A stretch of DNA of 64,000 bases from Microvirga flocculans ATCC BAA-817 (GCF_000518665.1 NZ_JAEA01000001.1:310001-374000); one strand, 5' to 3'; shown: positions 35,066 through 44,513, counted from the stretch's first letter. The notes: generated by a model not told the origin, from the letters alone. Made by a program: numbers and translations.

Positions 35066-36577
35066 GTGTCAGACGGAGCCCGTGTCCTGGACCCTGTTCT
35101 GAAGGGCAAGATCATGTCGGCCGAAGAGGCCGCCGCCCTCATTCCATCCGGCATCAATGTCGGCATGAGCGGGTTTACGGGGGCGGGTTACCCCAAAGCC
35201 GTCCCGCTCGCCCTGGCCCGGCGCATCGCGGCCGCTCATGAGCGGGGCGAGCCTTTCAAGATCGGCGTCTGGACAGGCGCCTCGACCGCGCCTGAACTCG
35301 ACGGCGCCCTGGCGAAGGTCGACGGCATCGAGATGCGTCTGCCCTACCAGTCGGATCCGACCTGCCGCGAGCGCATCAATGCCGGACAGATGGACTATAT
35401 CGACATTCACCTGTCGCATGTGGCCCAGTTCGTCTGGTTCGGCTTCCTCGGGCATCTCCATGTTGCCGTCGTCGAGGTGGCTGCGGTGCTCGAAGGGGGC
35501 CGCCTCCTGCCCTCCACGTCGGTGGGCAACAACAAGACCTGGCTCGACCAGGCGGACAAGATCATCATCGAGGTCAACCGGCATCCGAGCCTCGGCCTCG
35601 AGGGCATGCACGACGTCTATTACGGAACCAGGCTTCCGCCGCATCGCCAGCCGATTCCGCTGACCCATCCGAGCGACCGGATCGGCACGCCCTACCTGGA
35701 ATGCGACCCGTCGAAGATCATCGCGATCGTCGAGACCGACCAGCCGGACCGGAACACCGTCTTCACGCCCCCGGACGAGAATTCCCGGCTCATCGCGGGC
35801 CATATCATCGAGTTCCTGACGCACGAGGTGAAGAAGGGGCGGCTGCCCGAGAACCTTCTGCCCCTGCAATCGGGCGTGGGCAACGTGGCGAATGCCGTCT
35901 TCGCCGGGCTGAAGGAGAGCCCGTTCGAGAACCTCACCGCCTATACGGAGGTGCTGCAGGACGGCATGCTCGATCTCGTCGCTTGCGGCAAGCTGAGCTT
36001 CGCGTCCGCGACGGCCCTGTCCCTCAGCCACGAAGCCGCCGCGACCTTCAATGCGAAGATCGACGACTTCCGCAAGAAGATCGTCCTGCGTCCGCAGGAA
36101 ATCAGCAATCATCCGGAGATCATCCGGCGGCTCGGAATCATCGCCATGAACGGCATGATCGAGGCCGATATCTACGGCAACGTGAACTCCACCCATATCA
36201 TGGGATCGAGCATCATGAACGGCATCGGCGGCTCGGGCGATTTCGCCCGTAACGCCTATCTCTCGTTCTTCATGACGCCGTCCCAGGCCAAGGGCGGGGC
36301 GATCTCCTGCATCGTTCCGATGGTGTCGCACGTGGACCATACGGAGCACGACGTGCAAGTGATCGTGACGGAGCAGGGGCTTGCGGATCTGCGCGGGCTC
36401 GCGCCGAAGCAGCGTGCGAAGCTCGTCATCGAGAAATGCGCGCATCCGCATTTCCGGCCCGCGCTCGAGGATTATTACCGGAGAGCGCTGAGGGAGAGCC
36501 CCGGACGGCATACGCCGCATCTGCTCGACGAGGCGCTGAGCTGGCACAGCCGCTACCTCAAGACCGGGATGATGTAA
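35066..36577 (+). CDS. Succinate/acetate CoA-transferase (acetyl-CoA hydrolase family)
   Basis: Class I CoA-transferase of about 503 residues. GINVGMSGFTGAGYPK near the start, the catalytic glutamate in TAYTEVLQDG, GVGNVANAVFAGL and IVTEQGLADLRGLAP are family marks of succinyl-CoA:acetate CoA-transferase (AarC/ScpC group). It moves CoA between succinate and acetate or propionate. The GTG start at 35066 has AGAGGAAA at good spacing; ATG 35057 is in frame but too close to it. A terminator follows at once, so it is a single-gene unit. Confidence 0.85.
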   Translation: MSDGARVLDPVLKGKIMSAEEAAALIPSGINVGMSGFTGAGYPKAVPLALARRIAAAHERGEPFKIGVWTGASTAPELDGALAKVDGIEMRLPYQSDPTCRERINAGQMDYIDIHLSHVAQFVWFGFLGHLHVAVVEVAAVLEGGRLLPSTSVGNNKTWLDQADKIIIEVNRHPSLGLEGMHDVYYGTRLPPHRQPIPLTHPSDRIGTPYLECDPSKIIAIVETDQPDRNTVFTPPDENSRLIAGHIIEFLTHEVKKGRLPENLLPLQSGVGNVANAVFAGLKESPFENLTAYTEVLQDGMLDLVACGKLSFASATALSLSHEAAATFNAKIDDFRKKIVLRPQEISNHPEIIRRLGIIAMNGMIEADIYGNVNSTHIMGSSIMNGIGGSGDFARNAYLSFFMTPSQAKGGAISCIVPMVSHVDHTEHDVQVIVTEQGLADLRGLAPKQRAKLVIEKCAHPHFRPALEDYYRRALRESPGRHTPHLLDEALSWHSRYLKTGMM

Positions 36578-36580
36578 GAA

Positions 36581-36607
36581 AAAAGGACCCCGCTTCGGGG
36601 TCCTTTT
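36581..36607 (+). terminator. Rho-independent terminator after the CoA-transferase gene
   Basis: A perfect 11-bp stem (36581-36591 with 36597-36607), 5-nt loop GCTTC, A-tract on the left and TTTT on the right. It begins 3 bp after the stop codon. Confidence 0.93.
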
Positions 36608-36628
36608 CATGTCTGCGCCGTGCTCTTT

Positions 36629-36764
36629 AGAGCATCGTGCGGACCCAGCGGGCCGCGCCAGCGAAAAGTGGACCCGGTTTTCCGCCCGAACGATGCTCTC
36701 ACTCAAGAAGAAAGCATCGGATTCAATCCCAAAAGTGCAGCTCCACTTTTGGGTTCGATGCTTT
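36629..36764. repeat. Dispersed palindrome, copy 3 (two nested units)
   Basis: Unit A: AGAGCATCGT (36629-36638) with ACGATGCTCT (36690-36699), holding the GAAAAGTGGACCCGGTTTTC core. Unit B: AAAGCATCG (36711-36719) with CGATGCTTT (36756-36764), enclosing CCCAAAAGT with ACTTTTGGG. Same family as 14345-14441 and 16043-16148. Its right arm touches the iolB stop codon. Confidence 0.8.
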
Positions 36765-37560
36765 ATCCCAGCATCCATGCGTGATCGGGATCGTTGTGGA
36801 ATTTCCAGACCCGCTTGGGGCCCGCCATCACGTTGAGATAGTAAAGCTCGTAGCCGTGCGGCGCGCCGACGGGGTGATAGCCCTTCGGCACCAGCACCAC
36901 GTCGCCATTCGCCGCCGCCAGCGTTTCGTCAAGGGAGCGGTCGTCCGTGTAGACCCGCTGGAGGGCGAAGCCCGTGGGCGGATTGAGGCGGTGGTAATAG
37001 GTCTCCTCCAGCAGCGACTCGTGGGGCAGCATGTCCCGGTCGTGCTTGTGGGGCGGATAGCTCGACCAGTGGCCGGACGGTGTGATGACCTCGACCACGA
37101 GCAGGCTCTCCGCCGGTTCCGTCTCCGGCAGGATGTTGCGCACATGGCGCGTATTCGTGCCCTTGCCGCGGGTCTCCTGGCCCACCTGGTCGGGACGGAT
37201 CACGCGCGGGGGCAGCCTGCCCTTGGCGGGCGCGGTGCAGACGGCGATCTCGCAATCCGTCTCCGCTTTCAGCGACCATTCCGAACGGGCCGGCGCGTAG
37301 AGCGACCACGGATCCGGCTCGAAGGGCGAGGAACGCCCGCCGATCGTGCCGAAATCCTGGCCTCCTGCACCCACATGCGCCTTGCCTGAGAGCATGACGA
37401 TGCAGGCTTCCCGATCTCCCGTCGCCTGTTTCAGGCTCTGCCCGCTTTTGAGCCGATAGACCTCGAATCCCACATAGGTCCATCCGGCGCTTTCCGGCGT
37501 GATGGCATGGATGCGCCCGCTCTCATCGGGCTTCGACGGCTTGACGAGAAGCTTCGACAT
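36763..37560 (-). CDS. iolB: 5-deoxy-glucuronate isomerase
   Basis: Cupin-fold isomerase of 265 residues that converts 5-deoxy-glucuronate to 5-dehydro-2-deoxy-D-gluconate in myo-inositol breakdown. Cupin metal ligands appear in SYPPHKHDRDMLPHESLLEE (His-rich) and GYHPVGAPHGYELYYLNV. AAGGAG lies eight bases before ATG 37560; a GTG at 37569 is also open. It ends the iolCDEB unit and follows iolE by 12 bp. Confidence 0.95.
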   Translation of the reverse strand: MSKLLVKPSKPDESGRIHAITPESAGWTYVGFEVYRLKSGQSLKQATGDREACIVMLSGKAHVGAGGQDFGTIGGRSSPFEPDPWSLYAPARSEWSLKAETDCEIAVCTAPAKGRLPPRVIRPDQVGQETRGKGTNTRHVRNILPETEPAESLLVVEVITPSGHWSSYPPHKHDRDMLPHESLLEETYYHRLNPPTGFALQRVYTDDRSLDETLAAANGDVVLVPKGYHPVGAPHGYELYYLNVMAGPKRVWKFHNDPDHAWMLG

Positions 37561-37572
37561 CGGCAGCACTCC

Positions 37573-38457
37573 TTATCGCAGGCCTGCTTCCTTCAAGAAG
37601 CGGGTGAGATTGGCATAGCCCATCTTGGCATAGGTCAGCGGGTGGGCCTTCTTCGGGTCCTGCTCCGCCTCGATCACCACCCAGCCGCTATAGCCCGGCA
37701 GCTCCTTGAACACGGAGACGAAATCCACCATGCCGTCGCCGGGCACCGTGTAAACGCCTTCGATGACGGAATCGAGGAAGCTCCAGTTCTGTGCGCGCGA
37801 CTTCTCCATCACGGCCCTGCGCACGTCCTTCGTGTGCACGTGGCTGATGCGGCTGCGGTAGCGGCGGGCCAGCGCCGCCGGATCCGCGCCGCCCCAGGTG
37901 GCATGGCCGGTGTCGAGCAGGAGGTGCACGGCTTCGCCCGTGGCGCTCATGAAGGCGTCGATATCGGCCTCCGATTCCACGATGGTGCCCATGTGGTGGT
38001 GGTAAACGAGGCGCACGCCTTCCTGCAGCGTGCGCTCGGCGACCTGCGTCATGCGGCGGCCGAACTCGGCCCAGTCGCCGGCCTTCATCACGGGGCGCTG
38101 CGACAGGGGCTTGGTGCGGTCGCCGTGAATGGCGTTCGAGGTCTCGGCGAAGACCAGCACTGTAGAGCCCATGCTTTTGAGCAGGTCGAGATGCGGGCGC
38201 AGCGCCTTCATCTCCGCCTCGGCATCGCGCTTCAGAAGCTCGGCTGAGTACCAGCCGGAGACGCAGGCGAGCCCGAAGGGCGCGAGTGCCTTCTTCAGGG
38301 CTTCCGGCTCGCGCGGGAACTTGTTGCCGAGCTCCATGCCTTCGAAGCCCGCCTCCTTGGCCTCGGCGAGGCATACTTCCAGCGGCGTCTCGCCGCCGAG
38401 TTCCGGCATGTCGTCGTTGGACCAGCCGATGGGGTTCGCCCCGATGCGGATCGTCAT
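37573..38457 (-). CDS. iolE: Myo-inosose-2 dehydratase
   Basis: TIM-barrel (AP endonuclease 2 family) enzyme of 294 residues. It dehydrates 2-keto-myo-inositol to 3D-trihydroxycyclohexane-dione. Family marks: IGANPIGWSNDDMPELG at the start, VYHHHMGTIVESEADIDAF, LLLDTGHATWGG, and ISHVHTKDVR, whose His and Asp/Glu residues bind the metal. TGAGGAAAAGAAC precedes the ATG; 13 bp after iolD. Confidence 0.95.
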   Translation of the reverse strand: MTIRIGANPIGWSNDDMPELGGETPLEVCLAEAKEAGFEGMELGNKFPREPEALKKALAPFGLACVSGWYSAELLKRDAEAEMKALRPHLDLLKSMGSTVLVFAETSNAIHGDRTKPLSQRPVMKAGDWAEFGRRMTQVAERTLQEGVRLVYHHHMGTIVESEADIDAFMSATGEAVHLLLDTGHATWGGADPAALARRYRSRISHVHTKDVRRAVMEKSRAQNWSFLDSVIEGVYTVPGDGMVDFVSVFKELPGYSGWVVIEAEQDPKKAHPLTYAKMGYANLTRFLKEAGLR

Positions 38458-38470
38458 GTTCTTTTCCTCA

Positions 38471-40318
38471 TTAGTCGCCCACGCGCTGAGACGCGAGAGC
38501 CGTTTCGTAATTCCTGCGGGCGGTTCTCACCTGCTCGCGCGACGACACTTCCGGCACCGCCACGTCCCACCAATGGCCGCCTGCATCGGTCGAGGCCAGG
38601 GGATCGGTGTCGATGACGATCACGGTGCTGCGCTCGGCGCTGCGTGCCTGGCGCAGGGCCTCCTCCAGCTCGCCGATGCCCTTCACCTTCACGGCCAGGG
38701 CGCCGAGGCTGGCCGCATGGGCGGTGAAGTCGATCTCGGGCAGGGTCACGTGGTTCGTGTGCTGGAGCAGGTTGTTGAAGCTCTCCCCGCCGGTCGCGCG
38801 CTGCAGGCGGTTGATGCAGCCATAGCCGCGGTTGTCGAGCAGAACGACGGTGAGCTTGTGCCCCAGCATCACGGAGGTGGCGAGTTCCGAATTCATCATC
38901 AGATACGAGCCGTCGCCCACCATCACGATGACCTCGCGGTTCGGATCGGCCATCTTCACCCCGAGCCCGCCTGCGATTTCGTAGCCCATGCAGGAATAGC
39001 CGTATTCCATGTGGTAGCCGAGCGCGGCGCTCGCCTTCCAGTGCTTGTGCAGCTCGCCCGGCAAGCCGCCTGCGGCACAGACCACCACGTCGCCGGGCGA
39101 GGAGGTGCGCTGCACCGCGCCGATCACCTGCGCATCGGAAGGCAGTTCCGCATTGGTCGGGTCCGTGTAGCGGGCGGCCGTCGCGAACCAGCGGGACTTT
39201 TCCTCCCGCGCCTTCGCCGTCCACACCTCCGGCGCTTTCCAGGTTCCCAGGGCGCGGCTCAGCTCTTCAAGGCCCACGCGCGCATCGGCAACAAGGGGCA
39301 GCGCGTTGTGCTTCGTCGCGTCGAAGGCCTGCACGTTGAGGCCGACGATGCGGCGCCCCGGGTTCTTGAACAGGGCCCAGGAGCCGGTGGTGAAATCCTG
39401 CAGGCGTGTGCCGACCGCGATCACCAGATCGGCTTCCTCGGCGAGCGCATTGGCTGCGCCCGTGCCGGTGACGCCGACCGCGCCGAGGCCGGCGGGATCG
39501 TCATGCGCGAGGCTCGACTTTCCGGCCTGCGTCTCGCCGACGGGAAGGCCGTGCCGTCCGGCGAAATCCGCCAGCGTCTTTTCCGCGCCTGAATAGAGCA
39601 CGCCGCCGCCCGCGACGATGAAGGGCTTCTTTGCATGGCGGATGAGATTCGCGGCTTCAGCGAGTTCCGACTCGTCCGGGCGGATGCGGCGCGGCGTCCA
39701 GACCTTCTCCGCGAAGAAGCTTTCCGGGTAATCGTAGGCTTCGGCCTGGGTGTCCTGGCAGAGCGCGAGTGTCACGGGCCCGCAATCGGCGGGATCGGTG
39801 AGCACGGCCATGGCGCGCTGGAGCGCGGGAACGATCTGCTCGGGGCGCGCGATGCGGTCGAAATAGCGGGAGACGGGACGGAAGCAATCGTTCGCCGAAA
39901 CCGTGCCATCCGAGAAACTCTCGATCTGCTGCAGCACCGGATCGGGCCTGCGGTTGGCGAAGACGTCGCCGGGCAGGAGCAGGACCGGCAGGCGGTTCAC
40001 GTGAGCGACCGCCGCCGCCGTCACCATGTTCGTCGCGCCGGGCCCGATGGAGGTGGTGCAGGCCATCATGCGCCGCCGCCGGGAGGCCTTGGCGAAGGCG
40101 ATCGCCGCGTGAGCCATGCCCTGCTCGTTATGGGCGCGAAAGGTGGGAAGTGTGTCGCGTACGCCGTGCAATGCCTCGCCGATCCCCGCGACGTTGCCGT
40201 GGCCGAAGATGGCCCAGACGCCGCCGAAGAGCGGCAGGACCTGTCCGTCGATCTCCGTCTTCTGCGCCGTCAGGAAGCGGGCGAGGGCTTGGGCCATGGT
40301 CAGGCGGATCGTGCTCAT
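38471..40318 (-). CDS. iolD: 3D-(3,5/4)-trihydroxycyclohexane-1,2-dione acylhydrolase
   Basis: Thiamine diphosphate enzyme of 615 residues that opens the inositol ring to 5-deoxy-glucuronate. The N-terminal PYR domain has GHGNVAGIGEAL and HNEQGMAHAAIAFAK with the catalytic glutamate. The C-terminal ThDP-Mg motif is MVGDGSYLMMNSELA. Length and order match IolD. AGAGGAACC precedes the ATG; 104 bp separate it from iolC. Confidence 0.96.
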   Translation of the reverse strand: MSTIRLTMAQALARFLTAQKTEIDGQVLPLFGGVWAIFGHGNVAGIGEALHGVRDTLPTFRAHNEQGMAHAAIAFAKASRRRRMMACTTSIGPGATNMVTAAAVAHVNRLPVLLLPGDVFANRRPDPVLQQIESFSDGTVSANDCFRPVSRYFDRIARPEQIVPALQRAMAVLTDPADCGPVTLALCQDTQAEAYDYPESFFAEKVWTPRRIRPDESELAEAANLIRHAKKPFIVAGGGVLYSGAEKTLADFAGRHGLPVGETQAGKSSLAHDDPAGLGAVGVTGTGAANALAEEADLVIAVGTRLQDFTTGSWALFKNPGRRIVGLNVQAFDATKHNALPLVADARVGLEELSRALGTWKAPEVWTAKAREEKSRWFATAARYTDPTNAELPSDAQVIGAVQRTSSPGDVVVCAAGGLPGELHKHWKASAALGYHMEYGYSCMGYEIAGGLGVKMADPNREVIVMVGDGSYLMMNSELATSVMLGHKLTVVLLDNRGYGCINRLQRATGGESFNNLLQHTNHVTLPEIDFTAHAASLGALAVKVKGIGELEEALRQARSAERSTVIVIDTDPLASTDAGGHWWDVAVPEVSSREQVRTARRNYETALASQRVGD

Positions 40319-40422
40319 GCGGGTTCCTCTCGAATGGTGCCGACCTTGGGGGAGGGGCGCTGCCTTCTCAAGCTGGTCTTCAGGATAACGGAAGCGGCTC
40401 CCTCAGGAGACGCCCCCTCGGT

Positions 40423-42336
40423 TCATGCCGCTTGCGAACGCGCCGAAACCCGTTGCCAAGCCTCCACGAGGCGTTGGAAGCGGGCCGCCATGTCGCTGAC
40501 GGCGTCGTCGTCCGAAATCTCGCCCTTGAGCCAGCGCCGCGCCGCATCGTTGAAGATCGTGCGTCCGACCGCGAAGCCCTTGACCTGCGGCTCGGATGCG
40601 GCGGCGGCGAAAGCCGCCTCCAGCTCGTCCTCGGGCGCTTCGAGACCGAGAAGGACGATGCCCCGGCAATAGGGATCGTTCCTCGCGATCACGGCGCCGA
40701 TGGCGTGCCACGCGGCCTCGTCCCGCTGCGGTTCGAGCTTCCACCAGTCGGGCTTGATGCCGAGATCGTAGAGGCGCTGCAGAATGCCCGCGACCGTGCC
40801 CGTGTGGAGCGGCCCGTGCTTTCCGGCGATGATCTCGACCAGCAACTCGCGTCCGATGCGGCGCGCGGCGTCGTGGAGGCGCAGCAGCTCCCGCTCCTGG
40901 CGCTCCCTGAGCTCCTGCGGATCGTCGGGATGGTAGAAGCACAGGCACTTGATGGTGTGCCCGACCGGCCATTCCACCAGCTTCGCGCCGAGCGAGCCGC
41001 CGCCTTCGAAATCGAGCGGGCGCGAGCCCGGCATCTCCACCGGGCGACCGATCCAGAACGGATGATCGGCGGCGCGGAACAAGGCTTCGCGGCCATAGGT
41101 GCCGTCGATCAGCATGCCGAAGCCCTCGCGTCCGTTCGCCACGCGCGCCGCGGCCTGCACGGCGAGCACCTTGAAATCATGGATGCGCGCAAGGGGCGCG
41201 CCGGTTTCCTTCGCCATCGCCTCGAGCTGCATGCGGTGGTCGATAGCGAGCGCCATGAGGGTGCCGGAGACGGGACGGCGCGTCGTCGCCCAATGGATGT
41301 GGTTGATGTCCTCGTCGAAGCGCAGGGCCTTGTGGCGGCTGCCCGCCTTCAGGAAATGCTGCAGTTCGGGGAAGGTGGGAATCTCCGGCGAGCAGAGCAG
41401 GCGCGAGACCGCGAACGCGCCGCTCGCATTGGCGTAGGCGCAGCAGGTCTCGAGCGGCTCGTTTCTCAGCCACCCCCGCAGGAAGCCGGAGAGGAAGGCG
41501 TCGCCCGCGCCGAGCACGTTATAGACCTCGACCGGGAAGCCGGGACCCTTCACGCCGTCGTCGAGCGAGGCCGGTATCGCACCGGGAAACACGACGCAGC
41601 CCATGGGGCCGCGCTTGCAGACGATGGTCGCGTTGGAAATCGCACGGATGGTGCGGATGGCGTTAAGCGTATCTTCGGACCCGCCCGCGATGTGCAGCTC
41701 CTCCTCCGTGCCGACGATGAGATCGCAATCGGCCAGGATGGGTTTGAGATGCTCCGTCACCGCATCGGAGCGCACATAGCGCGATTCGCCCGCGCCGTGG
41801 CCGAGGAGACCCCAGAGATTCGGGCGGTAATCCACGTCGAATACCACCTTCCGGCCATGGGCCTTGGCGATGCGGATCGCCTTCTTCTGCGCGGCCGCGG
41901 TGGTCTCGCGCGAGAAATGCGTGCCGGTGACGACGATGGCCGCGGCCGAGGCGATGAAGCTCTCGTCGATATCGTCTTCCGTCAGCGCCATGTCGGCGCA
42001 ATTGTCGCGGTAGAAGATCAGGGGAAAGGAATCCTCGTCCCGCACCCCGAGAATCACCAGGGCGGTGAGTCGCTCCTTGTCCGTGACGATGCCTTTCGTG
42101 GAGACGCCCTCGCGCTCCATCTGCTCGCGGATGAAGCGGCCCATGGCTTCGTCGCCGACGCGGGTGACCAGCCCCGATTTCAGGCCGAGCCGCGCCGTGC
42201 CGATGGCGATGTTAGCAGGGCATCCGCCGACGGCCTTCGAGAAGGAGGCCATGTCTTCCAAGCGCCCGCCCACCTGCTGGCCGTAGAGATCGACCGAGGA
42301 GCGGCCGATGGTGATGACATCGAGGGCTGGCTTCAT
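40423..42336 (-). CDS. iolC: Fused 5-dehydro-2-deoxygluconokinase / DUF2090 aldolase-like protein
   Basis: Protein of 637 residues. Residues 1 to about 325 are a PfkB-family kinase: VGGCPANIAIGTARLGLKSG near the start and NVLGAGDAFLSGFLRGWL with the catalytic base near the end. From about 330 on is a DUF2090 domain (LMALAIDHRMQLEAMAKETG, FGMLIDGTYGREALF, IKCLCFYHPDDP, GIVLLGLEAPEDELEAAF), similar to IolJ-type aldolases. One chain may thus phosphorylate and cleave 5-dehydro-2-deoxygluconate. The fusion is known in rhizobia. First gene of iolCDEB. Confidence 0.93.
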   Translation of the reverse strand: MKPALDVITIGRSSVDLYGQQVGGRLEDMASFSKAVGGCPANIAIGTARLGLKSGLVTRVGDEAMGRFIREQMEREGVSTKGIVTDKERLTALVILGVRDEDSFPLIFYRDNCADMALTEDDIDESFIASAAAIVVTGTHFSRETTAAAQKKAIRIAKAHGRKVVFDVDYRPNLWGLLGHGAGESRYVRSDAVTEHLKPILADCDLIVGTEEELHIAGGSEDTLNAIRTIRAISNATIVCKRGPMGCVVFPGAIPASLDDGVKGPGFPVEVYNVLGAGDAFLSGFLRGWLRNEPLETCCAYANASGAFAVSRLLCSPEIPTFPELQHFLKAGSRHKALRFDEDINHIHWATTRRPVSGTLMALAIDHRMQLEAMAKETGAPLARIHDFKVLAVQAAARVANGREGFGMLIDGTYGREALFRAADHPFWIGRPVEMPGSRPLDFEGGGSLGAKLVEWPVGHTIKCLCFYHPDDPQELRERQERELLRLHDAARRIGRELLVEIIAGKHGPLHTGTVAGILQRLYDLGIKPDWWKLEPQRDEAAWHAIGAVIARNDPYCRGIVLLGLEAPEDELEAAFAAAASEPQVKGFAVGRTIFNDAARRWLKGEISDDDAVSDMAARFQRLVEAWQRVSARSQAA

Positions 42337-42389
42337 GCTATTCCTCCCGCTTCCGGCCTTGTCGAGCCGTGTGAGAGCCGCGTTGGCCC

Positions 42390-42443
42390 TTGCAGTTATA
42401 GAACGTTTATTCTATTAGCAGTTTACGATGGAATATCAATTCC
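42390..42443. promoter_or_regulatory. Divergent iolC/iolG control region with two IolR-type palindromes
   Basis: GGAA-TATCAA-TTCC (42430-42443) matches the GGAA-N6-TTCC motif reported for rhizobial IolR. TAGAA-N6-TTCTA (42399-42414) is a related variant 30 bp away, three helical turns. TTGCAG (42390-42395) and TATTAG (42413-42418), 17 bp apart, form a plausible iolG promoter that the variant overlaps. Confidence 0.72.
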
Positions 42444-42480
42444 AAATTTGCCGTGAGCCGGCAAAGAACCAGGGGGAAAC

Positions 42481-43470
42481 ATGATCAGGATCGCCGTTCT
42501 GGGCGCGGGTCGCATCGGCCGCATCCACGGGCGCAATGCCGCCAACCATCCCGATGCCCGCCTCGTGGCGGTCGCCGATCCGCATGCTCCCGCTGCGCAG
42601 GATCTCGCCGCGGCGACAGGTGCCGAGGTCGCGCCGCTGGACGCGATCGTCGAGCGCTCCGACGTGGACGCCATTCTCGTCTGCACGCCGACCACGACCC
42701 ATGCCGACCTGATCGAGCGCGGCGCGCGCGCGGGCAAGGCCGTGTTCTGCGAAAAGCCCGTCGATCTGTCGAGCGCGCGCATCGAGGCCTGCCTCGCCAC
42801 GGTGGAGAAGGCCGGCACGCCGCTGATGATCGGCTTCAACCGCCGCTTCGACCCGAATTTCGCGTCCCTGCGCCGCCGCCTCGCCGACGGCGAGGTGGGC
42901 GAGGTGGAACTCGTCACGATCCTGTCCCGCGATCCCGGCCCGCCGCCGGTAAGCTACATCGCCACCTCGGGCGGCCTCTTCCGGGATATGATGATCCACG
43001 ATCTCGACATGGCGCGCTTCCTTCTTCTCGGCGACGAGCCGGTGGAGGTGCACGCGGTCGGCTCCGCCCTCGTGGACCCGGCCATCGGCCAGGCGGGCGA
43101 CGTAGACACCGCCGCCGTGATGCTCAAGACCGCGAAGGGCCGGATCGTGCAGATCTCCAATTCTCGCCGCGCCACCTACGGCTACGACCAGCGCATCGAG
43201 GTGCACGGCTCGAAGGGCATGATCCGCGCGGGCAACATCCACCGCACCACGGTGGAGGTGGCGAACGCCTCCGGCATCACTGCCGATCCGGTACAGGATT
43301 TCTTCCTGGAGCGCTATGCGGAAGCCTATCGCGAGGAGCTCACCACTTTCCTCGACGCCATCCGCGACGGCAAGCCGTGCAATCCCACCGGCCGCGACGG
43401 CCTCATGGCCCAGCGTCTTGCGGACGCGGCGACGGAATCGGCACAGAGCGGCAAGCCGGTGAAGGTTTAA
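42481..43470 (+). CDS. iolG: Inositol 2-dehydrogenase
   Basis: Gfo/Idh/MocA oxidoreductase of 329 residues that oxidises myo-inositol to 2-keto-myo-inositol with NAD+, the first step of the pathway. Rossmann motif VLGAGRIGRIHGRN is at residues 6-19, then the EKPVDLSS motif and FNRRFDPNFASLR. The catalytic region reads GGLFRDMMIHDLDMARFL with DxxxHD-type residues. Divergent from iolCDEB and sharing its control region. AGGGGGAAAC precedes the ATG. Confidence 0.92.
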   Translation: MIRIAVLGAGRIGRIHGRNAANHPDARLVAVADPHAPAAQDLAAATGAEVAPLDAIVERSDVDAILVCTPTTTHADLIERGARAGKAVFCEKPVDLSSARIEACLATVEKAGTPLMIGFNRRFDPNFASLRRRLADGEVGEVELVTILSRDPGPPPVSYIATSGGLFRDMMIHDLDMARFLLLGDEPVEVHAVGSALVDPAIGQAGDVDTAAVMLKTAKGRIVQISNSRRATYGYDQRIEVHGSKGMIRAGNIHRTTVEVANASGITADPVQDFFLERYAEAYREELTTFLDAIRDGKPCNPTGRDGLMAQRLADAATESAQSGKPVKV

Positions 43471-43478
43471 GTAACAAG

Positions 43479-43613
43479 CGTCATCCCGGGGCTGCGGAGC
43501 AGAACCCGGGAACGCTGGACGAGTGTGGCTTCCTTTACTTCTCCCGGTAGGCGGTGAAATCAGCGCCTCATTCTGAAAGCGCTCCCGGATCGGCTTCGCC
43601 GTCCGGGATGACG
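43479..43613. repeat. Dispersed CGTCATCCCGG palindrome
   Basis: CGTCATCCCGG (43479-43489) and CCGGGATGACG (43603-43613) are perfect 11-bp arms at the edges of the iolG-regulator gap. Interior CCCGG strings form shorter stems. It belongs to the same family as 137-226. It lies between convergent genes, so it may also act as a terminator. Confidence 0.7.
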
Positions 43614-43620
43614 TCCTCCG

Positions 43621-44484
43621 TCACCCCTCCGCCCGCTTCTCGGCCGTGCCGACCGCGAGGGCCATCGCCAGGGCGAAGGAGGCGGAGAGCGACCGGAAGG
43701 CGCCGAAATCGGCCTCCGCCACCTCGATCCACACATCGGCGCTTGCAACCAGCGGACTGAAGGCTGAATCGGTGATGGCGACGACCGGCACGCCGCGCTG
43801 CGCGGCCGCCGCCGCGAGATCGGCGGTGACGGGCGCATAGGGCGTGAAGCTGATGGCGAGAACCGCGTCGCGCTTCGTGGCGGTGGCGAGCTGCTCGGGA
43901 CCGAGCTGGCCCACATGGTCGATGAGGATCGCCCGCACGCCCAGCTTGCCGAAGGCATAGGCGCAATAGGCGATGACCGGAAAGACCCGGCGCGCACCGA
44001 GCAGATAGATCGTGTCGGCTTTCGCCAGAGTCTCGATGGCGCGGGAGAGTTCTTCCGGGCGCACGGATTCGCGCATGCGCTCCAGCGACACGGCGGCGGC
44101 ATTGGTGAAGCCGTCGAGCAGCGACGCCGCGTGAACGTGATGCCCCTCGGCCTCGCGCAGGCCCTTCAGCCGCTCGCGATAGTCCGGAAACCGCTCGCGC
44201 AGGCGGTCGCGGAAAATCTGCTGCAGATGGGAGAAGCCGTCATAGCCGAGGCTCTTGGCAAAGCGCACCAGGGTGGAGGGCTGCACGCCCGCATGTTCCG
44301 CAATGCCCGCCACCGTGCCGAAGGCGACATCCTCGGGATGCTCCAGGGCAAAGGCGGCCAGCTGCTTCAGGCGTTTCGGCATGGCCTCGCGGCGGCTGAG
44401 CAGGAGCGCCCGCAGGCCGTCGTAATCCTCCGGCGCCGCAGCCATGACCGCATCCCCACTGCCCATGCTGTCCTCCGCTCGCAT
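43621..44484 (-). CDS. iolR: MurR/RpiR-family regulator, probable inositol repressor IolR
   Basis: Regulator of 287 residues. An N-terminal RpiR-type helix-turn-helix (AEHAGVQPSTLVRFAKSLGY at about 53-72) is followed by a SIS sugar-phosphate-binding domain (TIYLLGARRVFPVIAYCAYA, FTPYAPVTADLAAAAAQRGV). GGAGG lies eight bases before ATG 44484. Its place between the iol enzymes and the importer genes and the GGAA-N6-TTCC sites in both control regions support repression of the inositol regulon, relieved by a phosphorylated intermediate. Confidence 0.85.
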   Translation of the reverse strand: MRAEDSMGSGDAVMAAAPEDYDGLRALLLSRREAMPKRLKQLAAFALEHPEDVAFGTVAGIAEHAGVQPSTLVRFAKSLGYDGFSHLQQIFRDRLRERFPDYRERLKGLREAEGHHVHAASLLDGFTNAAAVSLERMRESVRPEELSRAIETLAKADTIYLLGARRVFPVIAYCAYAFGKLGVRAILIDHVGQLGPEQLATATKRDAVLAISFTPYAPVTADLAAAAAQRGVPVVAITDSAFSPLVASADVWIEVAEADFGAFRSLSASFALAMALAVGTAEKRAEG

Positions 44485-44513
44485 GTCCCCAACCTCCGGT
44501 TTCAGATGGGGCC

